The position numbers were made by a program, and so were the translations under genes. Source: Bacteroidetes bacterium UBA4416 (GTDB taxonomy: Bacteria; Bacteroidota; Bacteroidia; B-17B0; Aurantibacillaceae). From it: 64,000 bases of DNA. Positions 44,933 through 51,880 of the stretch are shown piece after piece. The stretch is from assembly GCA_002390745.1 (NCBI GenBank), contig DGQK01000023.1, positions 1 through 64,000 of the forward strand, read 5' to 3'. Every line of letters begins with the position of its first letter. The first letter of the stretch is position 1. Under the pieces are notes generated by a model. It was not told where the DNA came from. It did no database searches and worked only from the letters and a program-made list of their open reading frames with translations.

Positions 44933-45646
44933 ATGAAAGATCAGATCGGTGACAGGATGAAATTATTCTACGAAGACCGGACACGGTATGCCCTCATGAG
45001 AAAGGCCTATACCATTATCCGGATCGACGGAAAAGCGTTTCACACTTACACCAAAGGCTTGAAAAGACCTTTTGACGACCAGCTGATGGATGACATGGAT
45101 GTGACAGCAGCTTATATCTGCCAGAACATCCAGGGCGCTAAGTTTGCCTTCGTACAGTCTGATGAGATCTCCGTGTTGATTACGGATTTCGATGACATCA
45201 ACACCGGTGCGTGGTTTGAAGGCAACCTTCAGAAAATGTGCAGCGTGTCGGCGAGTTTGGCTACGGCGAAGTTCAACCAGCTCAGGCCAGGCAAGATCGC
45301 ATTGTTTGACAGCCGTGTGTTTCAGATGCCGAATAAAAGGGAAGTAGAAAACTACTTTATCTGGAGGCAGCAGGATACGACCCGGAACAGCATCTCTTCC
45401 GTTGCCCAATCTCTGTATAGTCACAAAGAGCTGAACGGGAAAAGCAACGGTGAAAAGCAGGAGCTGATCTATCAGAAAGGCATTAACTGGAACGACTACG
45501 CCCCAAAGTATAAGCGTGGCCGCCTGATTGAGAAGATGGCTTTTGAAAAGGAAGGCGCCATCAGAAATAAATGGGTATGCCTGGAAGTACCTGTCTTTAC
45601 ACAGGAAAGAGAATTTTTAAATAACAGGATCATTAGTAACGCATAG
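44933..45646 (+). CDS. thg1: tRNA-His guanylyltransferase (Thg1/TLP)
   Basis: 237 residues, the size of bacterial Thg1-like proteins. Polymerase-fold metal motif: IIRIDGKAFHTYTKG (29-43, Asp32) and VQSDEISVLI (about 77-86), followed by RVFQMPN and the HxINN-like region IWRQQDTTRNSISSVAQ. Thg1 adds nucleotides in the 3'-5' direction, adding G-1 to tRNA-His or repairing 5'-truncated tRNAs. The tRNA-His in the array 2.3 kb downstream has no encoded G-1. It is followed by an RNA ligase gene, making a 5'-end repair plus ligation unit. Confidence 0.93.
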   Translation: MKDQIGDRMKLFYEDRTRYALMRKAYTIIRIDGKAFHTYTKGLKRPFDDQLMDDMDVTAAYICQNIQGAKFAFVQSDEISVLITDFDDINTGAWFEGNLQKMCSVSASLATAKFNQLRPGKIALFDSRVFQMPNKREVENYFIWRQQDTTRNSISSVAQSLYSHKELNGKSNGEKQELIYQKGINWNDYAPKYKRGRLIEKMAFEKEGAIRNKWVCLEVPVFTQEREFLNNRIISNA

Positions 45647-45668
45647 CGTAAGTATCATCGAAGAAGGC

Positions 45669-45704
45669 GGGCTGCGCCGGTTAAATCAAGAGGTGGCGCA
45701 GCCC
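45669..45704 (+). other. hairpin between thg1 and the ligase gene
   Basis: Perfect 10-bp stem GGGCTGCGCC / GGCGCAGCCC with a 16-base loop and no T run. Not a terminator; may stabilise or process the mRNA. An AGAAAGGAGAAATT ribosome site follows just before the ligase ATG. Confidence 0.7.
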
Positions 45705-45723
45705 TTAACAGAAAGGAGAAATT

Positions 45724-46725
45724 ATGAGGAAATTAGCATCAATTCAAAAAATTAAAGAAATAGAAGCCATTGAAGGAGCCGATGCCATCGAGAAAGCGTA
45801 TGTGTTAGGTTGGCAGCTGGTCATCCGTAAAGGCGAGTTCAGCGTGGGCGACCTTTGTGTGTATTGCGAGATCGACAGCATCATGCCCGATAAGCCGGAA
45901 TTTGAATTCGTGAGGGCCAAAGGCAACCGCATCAAAACCATCAGGCTTCGTGGCCAGATCTCACAGGGCATTTGTTTCCCATTGAGTGTTTTGCCGGAAG
46001 GTACGGAGATGACCGAAGGCCTCGACGTGACAGACATCCTGGGCGTTACCAAATTCGAGCCTCCGATTCCGGCTAACCTGGCAGGTACCGTGAAAGGCAT
46101 GTTCCCGTCGTTTATTCCTAAAACGGATGAAACCAGGGTGCAGGTATTGGAAAAGGTACTGACGGCTTATGCAGGCACTGTCTGCTATGTCACCGAGAAA
46201 CTCGATGGGAGCTCTGTTACTTTTTACCTGAAAGACGGAGAATTCGGTGTGTGCTCAAGGAACCTTGACCTGGCATTCAGTGAAGACAATTCGATGTGGA
46301 AGTTTGCCATTGCCAATAAGCTCGAGGACAAGCTAAAAGCGTTGAACCGGAACCTGGCCTTGCAGGGCGAGATCATCGGAGAAGGGATCCAGAAGAATAA
46401 ATACAAGTTGAAAGGACAAAGCATTTACTTCTTCAACATCTTCGATATCGATGCCTACAGCTACTTCTCTTTACAGGAAGTGAAGGCTTTGCTGGGCGAT
46501 CTGGACTTGAACATGGTGCCTGTTCTGGAAGAAAACTATCTCCTGGAAAGCAATGTGGAAGCCCTGGTGGCTAAGTCTAAACTGAAATCGGTTTTGAATA
46601 AGGACACGATTGCCGAAGGAATTGTGATCAGGCCGGTGGAAGAAAAGATCGACAGGAATGTGATGCAGGGCCGGATGTCTTTCAAAGCCATCAACCCGGA
46701 CTTTTTGATCAAATACGACGAATAG
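45724..46725 (+). CDS. ATP-dependent RNA ligase, DraRnl (Rnl5)-like
   Basis: 333 residues: an N-terminal OB-like domain (about 1-140; QKIKEIEAIEGADAIEKAYV, IRKGEFSVGDLCVY, KTIRLRGQISQGICFP) followed by a nucleotidyltransferase with the lysine motif TEKLDGSSVTFY (Lys159), GEIIGEGIQKNKYKL, IYFFNIFDI, AEGIVIRP and SFKAINPDFL (second Lys). This order is that of Deinococcus RNA ligase, which seals 3'-OH/5'-phosphate nicks in RNA. It complements RtcB, which uses 3'-phosphate/5'-OH ends. Likely repairs cleaved tRNAs after end healing. Confidence 0.92.
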   Translation: MRKLASIQKIKEIEAIEGADAIEKAYVLGWQLVIRKGEFSVGDLCVYCEIDSIMPDKPEFEFVRAKGNRIKTIRLRGQISQGICFPLSVLPEGTEMTEGLDVTDILGVTKFEPPIPANLAGTVKGMFPSFIPKTDETRVQVLEKVLTAYAGTVCYVTEKLDGSSVTFYLKDGEFGVCSRNLDLAFSEDNSMWKFAIANKLEDKLKALNRNLALQGEIIGEGIQKNKYKLKGQSIYFFNIFDIDAYSYFSLQEVKALLGDLDLNMVPVLEENYLLESNVEALVAKSKLKSVLNKDTIAEGIVIRPVEEKIDRNVMQGRMSFKAINPDFLIKYDE

Positions 46726-46763
46726 AAACCAGGTAACAGGAAGATCACAAAGGATCAGGGCAA

Positions 46764-46779
46764 CCCACAGGCCTGTGGG
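46764..46779. repeat. 16-base perfect palindrome
   Basis: CCCACAGGCCTGTGGG, 39 bases after the ligase stop. Confidence 0.6.
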
Positions 46780-46949
46780 TATCAAGGAGTATGAACTCTA
46801 GAGCGCATGCATGTTCTTTGCGGCGCTGCCCGGATCACTTGGATGCTTCTATACGGAATAAGAAATATGTCAAAACGACCCGTACATAGTTTTATATATC
46901 AGCTTCTATCAGTTTATGATAGCTGAATAGGATTGGTATGCGCAAGCAT

Positions 46950-46982
46950 AGGCCCGGTCCGTAACGACCGGGCCTTTGTTTT
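46950..46982 (+). terminator. terminator before the tRNA array
   Basis: AGGCCCGGTC / GACCGGGCCT with a 6-base loop and T-rich tail. It separates the ligase transcript, or a small RNA from 46780 on, from the tRNA array. Confidence 0.8.
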
Positions 46983-46986
46983 TACT

Positions 46987-47060
46987 GCCTTCTTAACCCA
47001 ACAGGTAGAGGCGCTTGTCTTAGGAACAAGTTAGTATTGGTTCGGATCCGATAGAAGGTA
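46987..47060 (+). tRNA. tRNA-Leu(TAG)-like, short variable loop (copy 1)
   Basis: Acceptor GCCTTCT/AGAAGGT, anticodon arm CTTGT-CTTAGGA-ACAAG (anticodon TAG), T-arm ATTGG-TTCGGAT-CCGAT. The variable loop is short, whereas bacterial tRNA-Leu normally has a long arm. CCA is not encoded. Confidence 0.75.
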
Positions 47061-47096
47061 CAGAAAAGAAAAAGAGCAACAAAACAAAAAATAAAA

Positions 47097-47167
47097 TGCC
47101 GGATCGTCTAAAGGCAGGACATCAGACTTTGATTCTGAGAGTAGTGGTTCGATCCCATTTCCGGCAA
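47097..47167 (+). tRNA. tRNA-Gln(TTG)
   Basis: Acceptor TGCCGGA/TCCGGCA, anticodon arm TCAGA-CTTTGAT-TCTGA, T-loop TTCGATC. All arms fold; CCA is not encoded. Confidence 0.88.
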
Positions 47168-47171
47168 CTTT

Positions 47172-47245
47172 GCCTTCTTAGCCCAATCGGTAGAGGCGCT
47201 TGTCTTAGGAACAAGTAAGTGTAAGTTCGAATCTTACAGAAGGCA
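47172..47245 (+). tRNA. tRNA-Leu(TAG)-like, short variable loop (copy 2)
   Basis: Acceptor GCCTTCT/AGAAGGC, same anticodon arm as copy 1, T-arm GTAAG-TTCGAAT-CTTAC. Again a class-I variable loop. Better paired than copy 1. Confidence 0.8.
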
Positions 47246-47273
47246 CATAAAAAGCTTGTTTTAAACAGGCCGG

Positions 47274-47301
47274 TCATCACGCCTTGCGGCTGTTGTGATG
47301 A
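47274..47301. repeat. hairpin TCATCAC/GTGATGA
   Basis: 7-bp arms around a 14-base loop between two tRNA genes; resembles the TCACG/CGTGA hairpins found elsewhere in the window. Confidence 0.45.
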
Positions 47302-47312
47302 GACATACATAA

Positions 47313-47398
47313 GGAGGAATAACCGGGCGGGGCCCGGACAGGCTTGCTAAGCTATGTGTCGCGCTCCGCGCGATGGGTGTCGGGAACTCATTTCTCCG
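47313..47398 (+). tRNA. tRNA-Ser(GCT)-like, degenerate
   Basis: Acceptor GGAGGAA/TTTCTCC, loop TTGCTAA with GCT in the anticodon place, a long variable arm built on the hairpin TCGCGC-TCC-GCGCGA, and an unusual T-loop GTCGGGA. The anticodon stem has mismatches, so it may be non-functional. Confidence 0.5.
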
Positions 47399-47414
47399 CA
47401 GAAGAAAATAAATT

Positions 47415-47497
47415 GGAGAGTAGCGACCATTGGTGGTCAGGCAGACTTGAAATCTGTAGCGGTCTGAAAGGACAGGGTTCGATTCCTATACTCTCCG
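47415..47497 (+). tRNA. tRNA-Ser(TGA)
   Basis: Acceptor GGAGAGT/ACTCTCC, anticodon arm CAGA-CTTGAAA-TCTG, long variable arm as expected for Ser, T-loop TTCGATT. Confidence 0.88.
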
Positions 47498-47504
47498 CAA
47501 ATAC

Positions 47505-47577
47505 TGGGATGTAGCTCAACGGTGAGAGCAAGTGCCTTATACGCACGAGGTTGTTAGTTCGAGTCTAACCACCCCAA
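47505..47577 (+). tRNA. tRNA-Ile(TAT)
   Basis: Acceptor TGGGATG/CACCCCA with one mismatch, anticodon arm GTGC-CTTATAC-GCAC (TAT, reading AUA), T-arm GTTAG-TTCGAGT-CTAAC. TAT is a rare bacterial Ile anticodon; most bacteria modify CAT instead. Confidence 0.75.
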
Positions 47578-47586
47578 CAAAATATA

Positions 47587-47670
47587 CGGGAAGTATTTCA
47601 ATTGGTAGATTGCTGGCTTTGGGCGCTAGTGGTTGCAGGTTCTCACGCCGGGGCGTGACTGCCTTCCCGA
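47587..47670 (+). tRNA. tRNA-Pro(TGG)-like with hairpin in the T-loop (copy 1)
   Basis: Acceptor CGGGAAG/CTTCCCG, anticodon arm CTGGC-TTTGGGC-GCTAG (TGG). After GGTTC the T-loop continues as the hairpin TCACGCCGGGGCGTGA (47643-47658) instead of the normal GANTC. Confidence 0.6.
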
Positions 47671-47674
47671 CAAA

Positions 47675-47747
47675 CGATTTGTGGTGTAATGGATAACACA
47701 CCCGGCTACGGACCGGGAGACTTAAGGTTCGAGTCCTTACAGATCGG
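47675..47747 (+). tRNA. tRNA-Arg(ACG)
   Basis: Acceptor CGATTTG/CAGATCG, anticodon arm CCCGG-CTACGGA-CCGGG, T-arm TAAGG-TTCGAGT-CCTTA. This isoacceptor is the classic target of colicin D-type nucleases. Confidence 0.85.
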
Positions 47748-47761
47748 CTAAATACAATATA

Positions 47762-47844
47762 CGGGAAGTAGCTCAGTTGGGAGAGCGCGTGCTTTGGGAG
47801 CATGAGGCCGCAGGTTCTCACGCGAGACGTGACTGCCTTCCCGA
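47762..47844 (+). tRNA. tRNA-Pro(TGG)-like with hairpin in the T-loop (copy 2)
   Basis: Acceptor CGGGAAG/CTTCCCG, good D-arm (GCTCAGTTGGGAGAGC), anticodon arm CGTGC-TTTGGGA-GCATG. T-stem GCAG/CTGC encloses GTTC plus the hairpin TCACGCGAGACGTGA. Confidence 0.6.
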
Positions 47845-47849
47845 CAAAA

Positions 47850-47922
47850 GGAAATATAGCAAAGATGGTCAATGCGGCAGATTGAAAATCTGCAGATGTA
47901 GGTTCGAGTCCTGCTGTTTCCA
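47850..47922 (+). tRNA. tRNA-Phe(GAA)
   Basis: Acceptor GGAAATA/TGTTTCC, anticodon arm GCAGA-TTGAAAA-TCTGC, T-arm GTAGG-TTCGAGT-CCTGC. D-arm is weak. Confidence 0.8.
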
Positions 47923-47934
47923 CAGGAAATACAT

Positions 47935-48009
47935 GGTGAGATTAGTGTAAAGGCTAACACGACGGGCTGTGGATCCGTTAATACTGAGTTCGAGTCTCGT
48001 ATTTCACCC
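47935..48009 (+). tRNA. tRNA-His(GTG) without encoded G-1
   Basis: Acceptor GGTGAGA/TTTCACC, anticodon arm ACGGG-CTGTGGA-TCCGT, discriminator C73. The base before position 1 is T, not the G-1 normally encoded in bacteria. A Thg1 gene upstream could add it. Confidence 0.8.
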
Positions 48010-48013
48010 ACAA

Positions 48014-48107
48014 GGGAATGCGCTAACGCTGGAGAGTTAGGCTGGTCTGTAAAACCAGTGCCATTCGGCTGAGAAGGTTCTCACGGCGTGTCGTGATTCC
48101 ATTCCCA
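48014..48107 (+). tRNA. tRNA-Tyr(GTA)-like with hairpin in the T-loop
   Basis: Acceptor GGGAATG/CATTCCC, anticodon arm CTGGT-CTGTAAA-ACCAG, long variable arm as usual for Tyr. After GGTTC comes the hairpin TCACGGCGTGTCGTGA (48081-48096) in place of the T-loop end. Confidence 0.65.
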
Positions 48108-48234
48108 CAGGAATAATTATGGGATATACTTATACCGGTATTTTCCGGAATGTATTCCGCCCAGGCACAAAGAGTTAAATGCCGGATGGCTCAGACGGCT
48201 CTTGTGCTTCGGCGGGATCCCATTGTTATAAAAA

Positions 48235-48248
48235 CGTTCTTTGACATC
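48235..48248 (+). promoter_or_regulatory. stable-RNA leader motif after the tRNA array
   Basis: CGTTCTTTGACATC, as found in Bacteroidota rRNA leaders. The same motif stands at 56961 and, shortened, at 57847. A tRNA-like 5' fragment (GCCGGATGGCTCAGACGGC, 48181-48199) precedes it. Confidence 0.45.
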
Positions 48249-48282
48249 ATGTTTTTTTAAGATGAAGTTTAAAATAATTTGT

Positions 48283-48300
48283 TTACTTTGGTGTAAACCA
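48283..48300 (+). promoter_or_regulatory. promoter region with dyad before the STM4015-like gene
   Basis: A -7-like TTACTTTG is followed by the palindrome TGGT-GTAA-ACCA (48289-48300), 17 bases before the start codon. Confidence 0.35.
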
Positions 48301-48316
48301 CTTAACCCAATTTTTT

Positions 48317-49252
48317 ATGACTGTAAGTTCAAACCTGGACATTTTCTTGAATAAGAAAGTCGTGGATTATTCAAAAGACGAAGGGATTCAAAACCCCGGG
48401 GAATTTGTTTACCGCATCCGTATCTCCTATGACGATTTTGAAGATGGCGTTTCTATTGAAAGCCTGACAGACGATTTCGCGAAAGATCCGAATGCAGGGG
48501 AGGTAAAAGAGATCATCTTCGGCGCGTTTGACTTTGAATCGAGTAACTCTACCGAGGGCATCGTGAACAAGCTGGTCGAGTATAAAGGAGTATTTAAAAA
48601 CCTGAAAGCGGTTTTCATTGGAGATATCACCTATGAGGAAAATGAGATCTCCTGGATCAACCAAAGCAATGTAGGGCCTGTGCTCGACGCTTACCCAGAC
48701 CTGGAGCATTTCCAGGTGCGCGGCGGAAACGATCTTTCCTTCGGAAAACTGGAACATACCAATCTGAGGACCCTGATCATCGAAACCGGCGGCTTGCCGC
48801 CTAATGTGGTAGAAGAAGTGTCAGCTGCGCATTTGCCGAACCTTCAAAAGCTGGAAATGTGGTTGGGATCCGATAACTACGGTTTCAATTCTACCATCGG
48901 TGATTTTGCCGTGATTATTTCCGGAAAGTCGTTTCCAAGCCTTAATCACTTAGGATTAATGAATAGCGAGATCCAGAATGAGATTGCGATCGAAGTCGCG
49001 AAATCGCCGGTGCTGGCTCAACTCGACGTGCTGGACATGTCGATGGGAAATATGGATGATAAAGGGGGAGAAGCCATTCTCAACAGCGAAGGCATGAAAC
49101 ACCTGAAGTACATTAATCTGCGTCATCATTATTTAAGTGATCAGATGATGTCGAAGCTGAGCGCACGTTTCCCGGCCATTAACCTGGACGACCAGGAAGA
49201 AGCCGATGATGATGGCGATGAAAGCTATCGTTACATTGAAGTATCGGAATAA
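48317..49252 (+). CDS. STM4015 family protein (leucine-rich-repeat-like)
   Basis: 311 residues. The C-terminal two thirds contain repeats such as LRTLIIETGGLP, LPNLQKLEMWLG, FPSLNHLGLMNS and LAQLDVLDMSMGNMDDKG, the pattern of leucine-rich repeats. An acidic tail follows. It is the first gene of a cassette whose order matches Salmonella STM4015 to STM4011. The function of the cassette is not known; this protein may bind a peptide or protein substrate. Gap to the next gene is two bases. Confidence 0.8.
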   Translation: MTVSSNLDIFLNKKVVDYSKDEGIQNPGEFVYRIRISYDDFEDGVSIESLTDDFAKDPNAGEVKEIIFGAFDFESSNSTEGIVNKLVEYKGVFKNLKAVFIGDITYEENEISWINQSNVGPVLDAYPDLEHFQVRGGNDLSFGKLEHTNLRTLIIETGGLPPNVVEEVSAAHLPNLQKLEMWLGSDNYGFNSTIGDFAVIISGKSFPSLNHLGLMNSEIQNEIAIEVAKSPVLAQLDVLDMSMGNMDDKGGEAILNSEGMKHLKYINLRHHYLSDQMMSKLSARFPAINLDDQEEADDDGDESYRYIEVSE

Positions 49253-49254
49253 GC

Positions 49255-50379
49255 ATGCGCTTTTTTGTTTTAGGAAATCCTGAAAACCGAAGGGTAAGCT
49301 TGTTTTCTGAAAGCTTTGAGTCATCCGGTTTTGGGCAGGTAATCGTCTTATCCTACCAGGATGTTTTGAAGACGCCGGTTTTGAAAGAAACAGATTTTTC
49401 AGGAAGCATCGTGAGGATCGAATCACCGGGAGAAAATTTTGAGGTCAGGAAATTGCTGATAGCGAAAGGTGCTGCCGCTGCCCGGGAGGAAGGCCTGCCC
49501 TTTGTTTCGGAAGAGCAGGCCCTGCTGTTGGAAGATCCCTCGGAGCTGATCCATACCAGGCAATGGTATTTGGGTTTCAGGGAGCTGTTGCAGGAAATTG
49601 ACCTGGAGATGCAACGCCATCCCGGGGCTGCATTCATGAACCTTCCTTCGGATATAACGCTGATGTTCGATAAAAAAGCCTGTCAATCGCTGTTGAAAAA
49701 GCACGATGTTCAGATTCCTGATTTTCATTGTTCCATCAACAGTTATGAGCAATTGTTGGAAATGATGAGGCTGAGAAAATGGAACAACGTATTTATTAAG
49801 CCTGCGCATGCCTCATCAGCTTCCGGAGTCATTGCTTTCAGGATAGCCGGAGAGAAGCAACAGGCCATTACCACGATCGGTATCAGCCGGAAAGGCGCAT
49901 CTGTTCGGTTGTTCAACGCGTTAAAGGTTAAGACCTATACAGCTAAATCCGATATTGAAACGATCATTGACAGGGTTTTGCAGGAAAATGCCATTGTAGA
50001 AAAATGGATCCCTAAAGCGACTATCGGCGACGACTATTTTGATCTCAGGATATTGGTCATTTGCGGACATGCCAAACACATGGTTGTGAGAAAAAGCAAA
50101 CAGGTAATCACGAATCTGCACCTGGGCAATCGACGCGGCACGCCGGAGGAGCTGGAACAGGCGATTGGGAAAGAAAAAACAGAAGAGGCCAGGCGTCTTG
50201 CCGAAAAGGCCGCCGGCTGTTTTGTAAAATCCCTTTATTGTGGGGTTGATGTTCTGGTTGGCGCTGATAAGAAAGACCTTCGCGTATTGGAGGTCAATGC
50301 GTTCGGCGATTTATTGCCAAACGTGCTGCATCACAACAAAAGCTGCTACGAGGCCGAGATAGAGGTCATGATGAAATAA
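49255..50379 (+). CDS. STM4014 family ATP-grasp-like protein
   Basis: 374 residues. A Rossmann-like N-terminal part (RFFVLGNPENRR) precedes an ATP-grasp core: NNVFIKPAHASSASGVIAFR (phosphate-binding region near 178-197), IVEKWIPKA, DLRILVICGHAKHMVVRKSK and LEVNAFGDLLPN (metal site near 358-369). ATP-grasp enzymes ligate an amine to a carboxylate through an acyl-phosphate. With two radical SAM genes this suggests assembly or modification of a peptide-like product; this is inference. Confidence 0.85.
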   Translation: MRFFVLGNPENRRVSLFSESFESSGFGQVIVLSYQDVLKTPVLKETDFSGSIVRIESPGENFEVRKLLIAKGAAAAREEGLPFVSEEQALLLEDPSELIHTRQWYLGFRELLQEIDLEMQRHPGAAFMNLPSDITLMFDKKACQSLLKKHDVQIPDFHCSINSYEQLLEMMRLRKWNNVFIKPAHASSASGVIAFRIAGEKQQAITTIGISRKGASVRLFNALKVKTYTAKSDIETIIDRVLQENAIVEKWIPKATIGDDYFDLRILVICGHAKHMVVRKSKQVITNLHLGNRRGTPEELEQAIGKEKTEEARRLAEKAAGCFVKSLYCGVDVLVGADKKDLRVLEVNAFGDLLPNVLHHNKSCYEAEIEVMMK

Positions 50380-50384
50380 GGATA

Positions 50385-51077
50385 ATGAAGCTACCGTCTA
50401 CCATACAAACGATTCTCTTTGATCTCGATAATACGCTGATTGACCGCGACCGTGCCATGAAGGATGCGGTCAGGCATTGGTTGAAAAACCAGGGGACGAT
50501 AGATGAGGAAGATATAGAAACGGAATTAAACCGTGTCCTGGAAAAAGACAATTCCGGTTATACCGACAGGGATTTATTTTGTGAATGGTTGCTCAGCGGC
50601 TATGCGAACGCTGCCACCAAAGCAAGCCAAACAGCAAGCGAAATATTGAGAGCCCTACAGGAGCTGACAATTTCTTACCTTCAGCCCGATCCTGATATCC
50701 TGGATACTTTGCAGCAGCTGGAACAGCAGTATCAATTACTTATCGCCACCAATGGAAGTCAATACGTTCAGCAAAAAAAAATGGCGAAGGCGAACCTGGA
50801 CTCCGTATTTTCTGCTGATCGCATTTTTATTTCAGAAGCACTTGGTCACCAAAAGCCGGATCCCGCGTTTTACATGAAGATCCTGAAAGCGATCGGGAGA
50901 GATCCGGCGCAATGCCTTATGGTGGGCGATAATTATATAAATGATGTGGAAGGTGCCAGGCATTGTGGCCTGTATACCTGCTGGATCGCCCATAGGAAAG
51001 CCAGCGGAAAAAAGTCCGCAGATATGACGTTTAACCATATTACAGAAGCAAGACAATGGCTCCGGGAATCAATATGA
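50385..51077 (+). CDS. HAD-superfamily hydrolase
   Basis: 230 residues with HAD motifs: LFDLDNTLIDRDR (10-22, nucleophile Asp12), LLIATNGSQYVQQKK (motif II), HQKPDPAFY (motif III Lys) and MVGDNYINDVEGAR (motif IV). A phosphatase of the GS/phosphoglycolate type. It is inserted between the STM4014- and STM4013-like genes and overlaps the latter by four bases, so it appears part of the cassette. Confidence 0.88.
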   Translation: MKLPSTIQTILFDLDNTLIDRDRAMKDAVRHWLKNQGTIDEEDIETELNRVLEKDNSGYTDRDLFCEWLLSGYANAATKASQTASEILRALQELTISYLQPDPDILDTLQQLEQQYQLLIATNGSQYVQQKKMAKANLDSVFSADRIFISEALGHQKPDPAFYMKILKAIGRDPAQCLMVGDNYINDVEGARHCGLYTCWIAHRKASGKKSADMTFNHITEARQWLRESI

Positions 51078-51880
51078 ATGAGGTCGTCAAAAGTATGGAC
51101 GTACTTTTTATCACCCTGGACAGCCTCCGTTACGATGTTGCCCGGGAGGCATTTGATAAAGGGATGCTTCCAAACTTCAAATGCCTTTTTCCTGATGGCT
51201 GGCAGAAATGCCATTCACCCGGAAGCTTTACCTTTGCGGCGCACCAGGCCTTTTTTGCAGGCTTTCTGCCAACACCTTCCAGTCATCCGAAACAGGAACG
51301 CTTAATTGCGGCACAGTTTACCGGGAGCGAAACCACAACAGAAAATACCCTGGTAGTTGAAAGCGCCGATATTGTGAAAGGCTTTGAAGAGATTGGCTAC
51401 AATACCCTGTGTATCGGTGGTGTAGGGTTTTTCAATAAGCAAACCGCTTTAGGATCCGTTCTGCCCTCTTATTTCCGGGAAAGCTTTTGGGAGCCCCGTT
51501 TTGGCGTTACAGAAAAGCAATCAACGAAATGGCAATTTTCAAAAGCCGCTCAGCTGATAGAAGAGCATAACAGGCAGCCCTTATTCCTGTTTATCAATGT
51601 GTCTGCGATCCACCAGCCAAACTGGTTTTACCTGCATGAAGAAAAAACAAGCGATAGTAAAGAATCACACGCTGCTGCCTTGCAGTATGTGGATTCACAG
51701 TTGCCCCTGCTTACCGATGCCTTAAAGAAAAAGCGCGATACCTTTTGCATTGTATGCTCGGATCATGGCACGGCTTACGGCGAGGATCAGTATTCCGGGC
51801 ATCGCATCGGGCATCCCACCGTGTGGGAGGTTCCGCTGGCAACCGGTATTATAAAAAAAGAAATTGCAAATGAATTCTAA
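51074..51880 (+). CDS. STM4013 family sulfatase-like hydrolase
   Basis: 268 residues from the ATG at 51074, which overlaps the HAD stop (ATGA); an earlier in-frame ATG at 51056 is possible. Alkaline-phosphatase/sulfatase fold: VLFITLDSLRYDVAREA (metal Asp near 15), HSPGSFTFAAHQAFFAGFLP (Thr/Ser nucleophile region) and VCSDHGTAYGED (metal D-H near 227). It probably hydrolyses or transfers a phosphate or sulfate ester. It overlaps the next gene by 11 bases. Confidence 0.85.
   Translation: MNEVVKSMDVLFITLDSLRYDVAREAFDKGMLPNFKCLFPDGWQKCHSPGSFTFAAHQAFFAGFLPTPSSHPKQERLIAAQFTGSETTTENTLVVESADIVKGFEEIGYNTLCIGGVGFFNKQTALGSVLPSYFRESFWEPRFGVTEKQSTKWQFSKAAQLIEEHNRQPLFLFINVSAIHQPNWFYLHEEKTSDSKESHAAALQYVDSQLPLLTDALKKKRDTFCIVCSDHGTAYGEDQYSGHRIGHPTVWEVPLATGIIKKEIANEF

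Noticed and set aside
47643..47658. T-loop hairpin as a spliced intron that RtcB would ligate
   Set aside because: Removing it leaves a 3-base T-loop, so the product would not be a normal tRNA.
46987..48107. CRISPR-like or simple tandem repeats in the tRNA region
   Set aside because: The repeated pieces are tRNA arms and short palindromes of different sequence, not spaced direct repeats.
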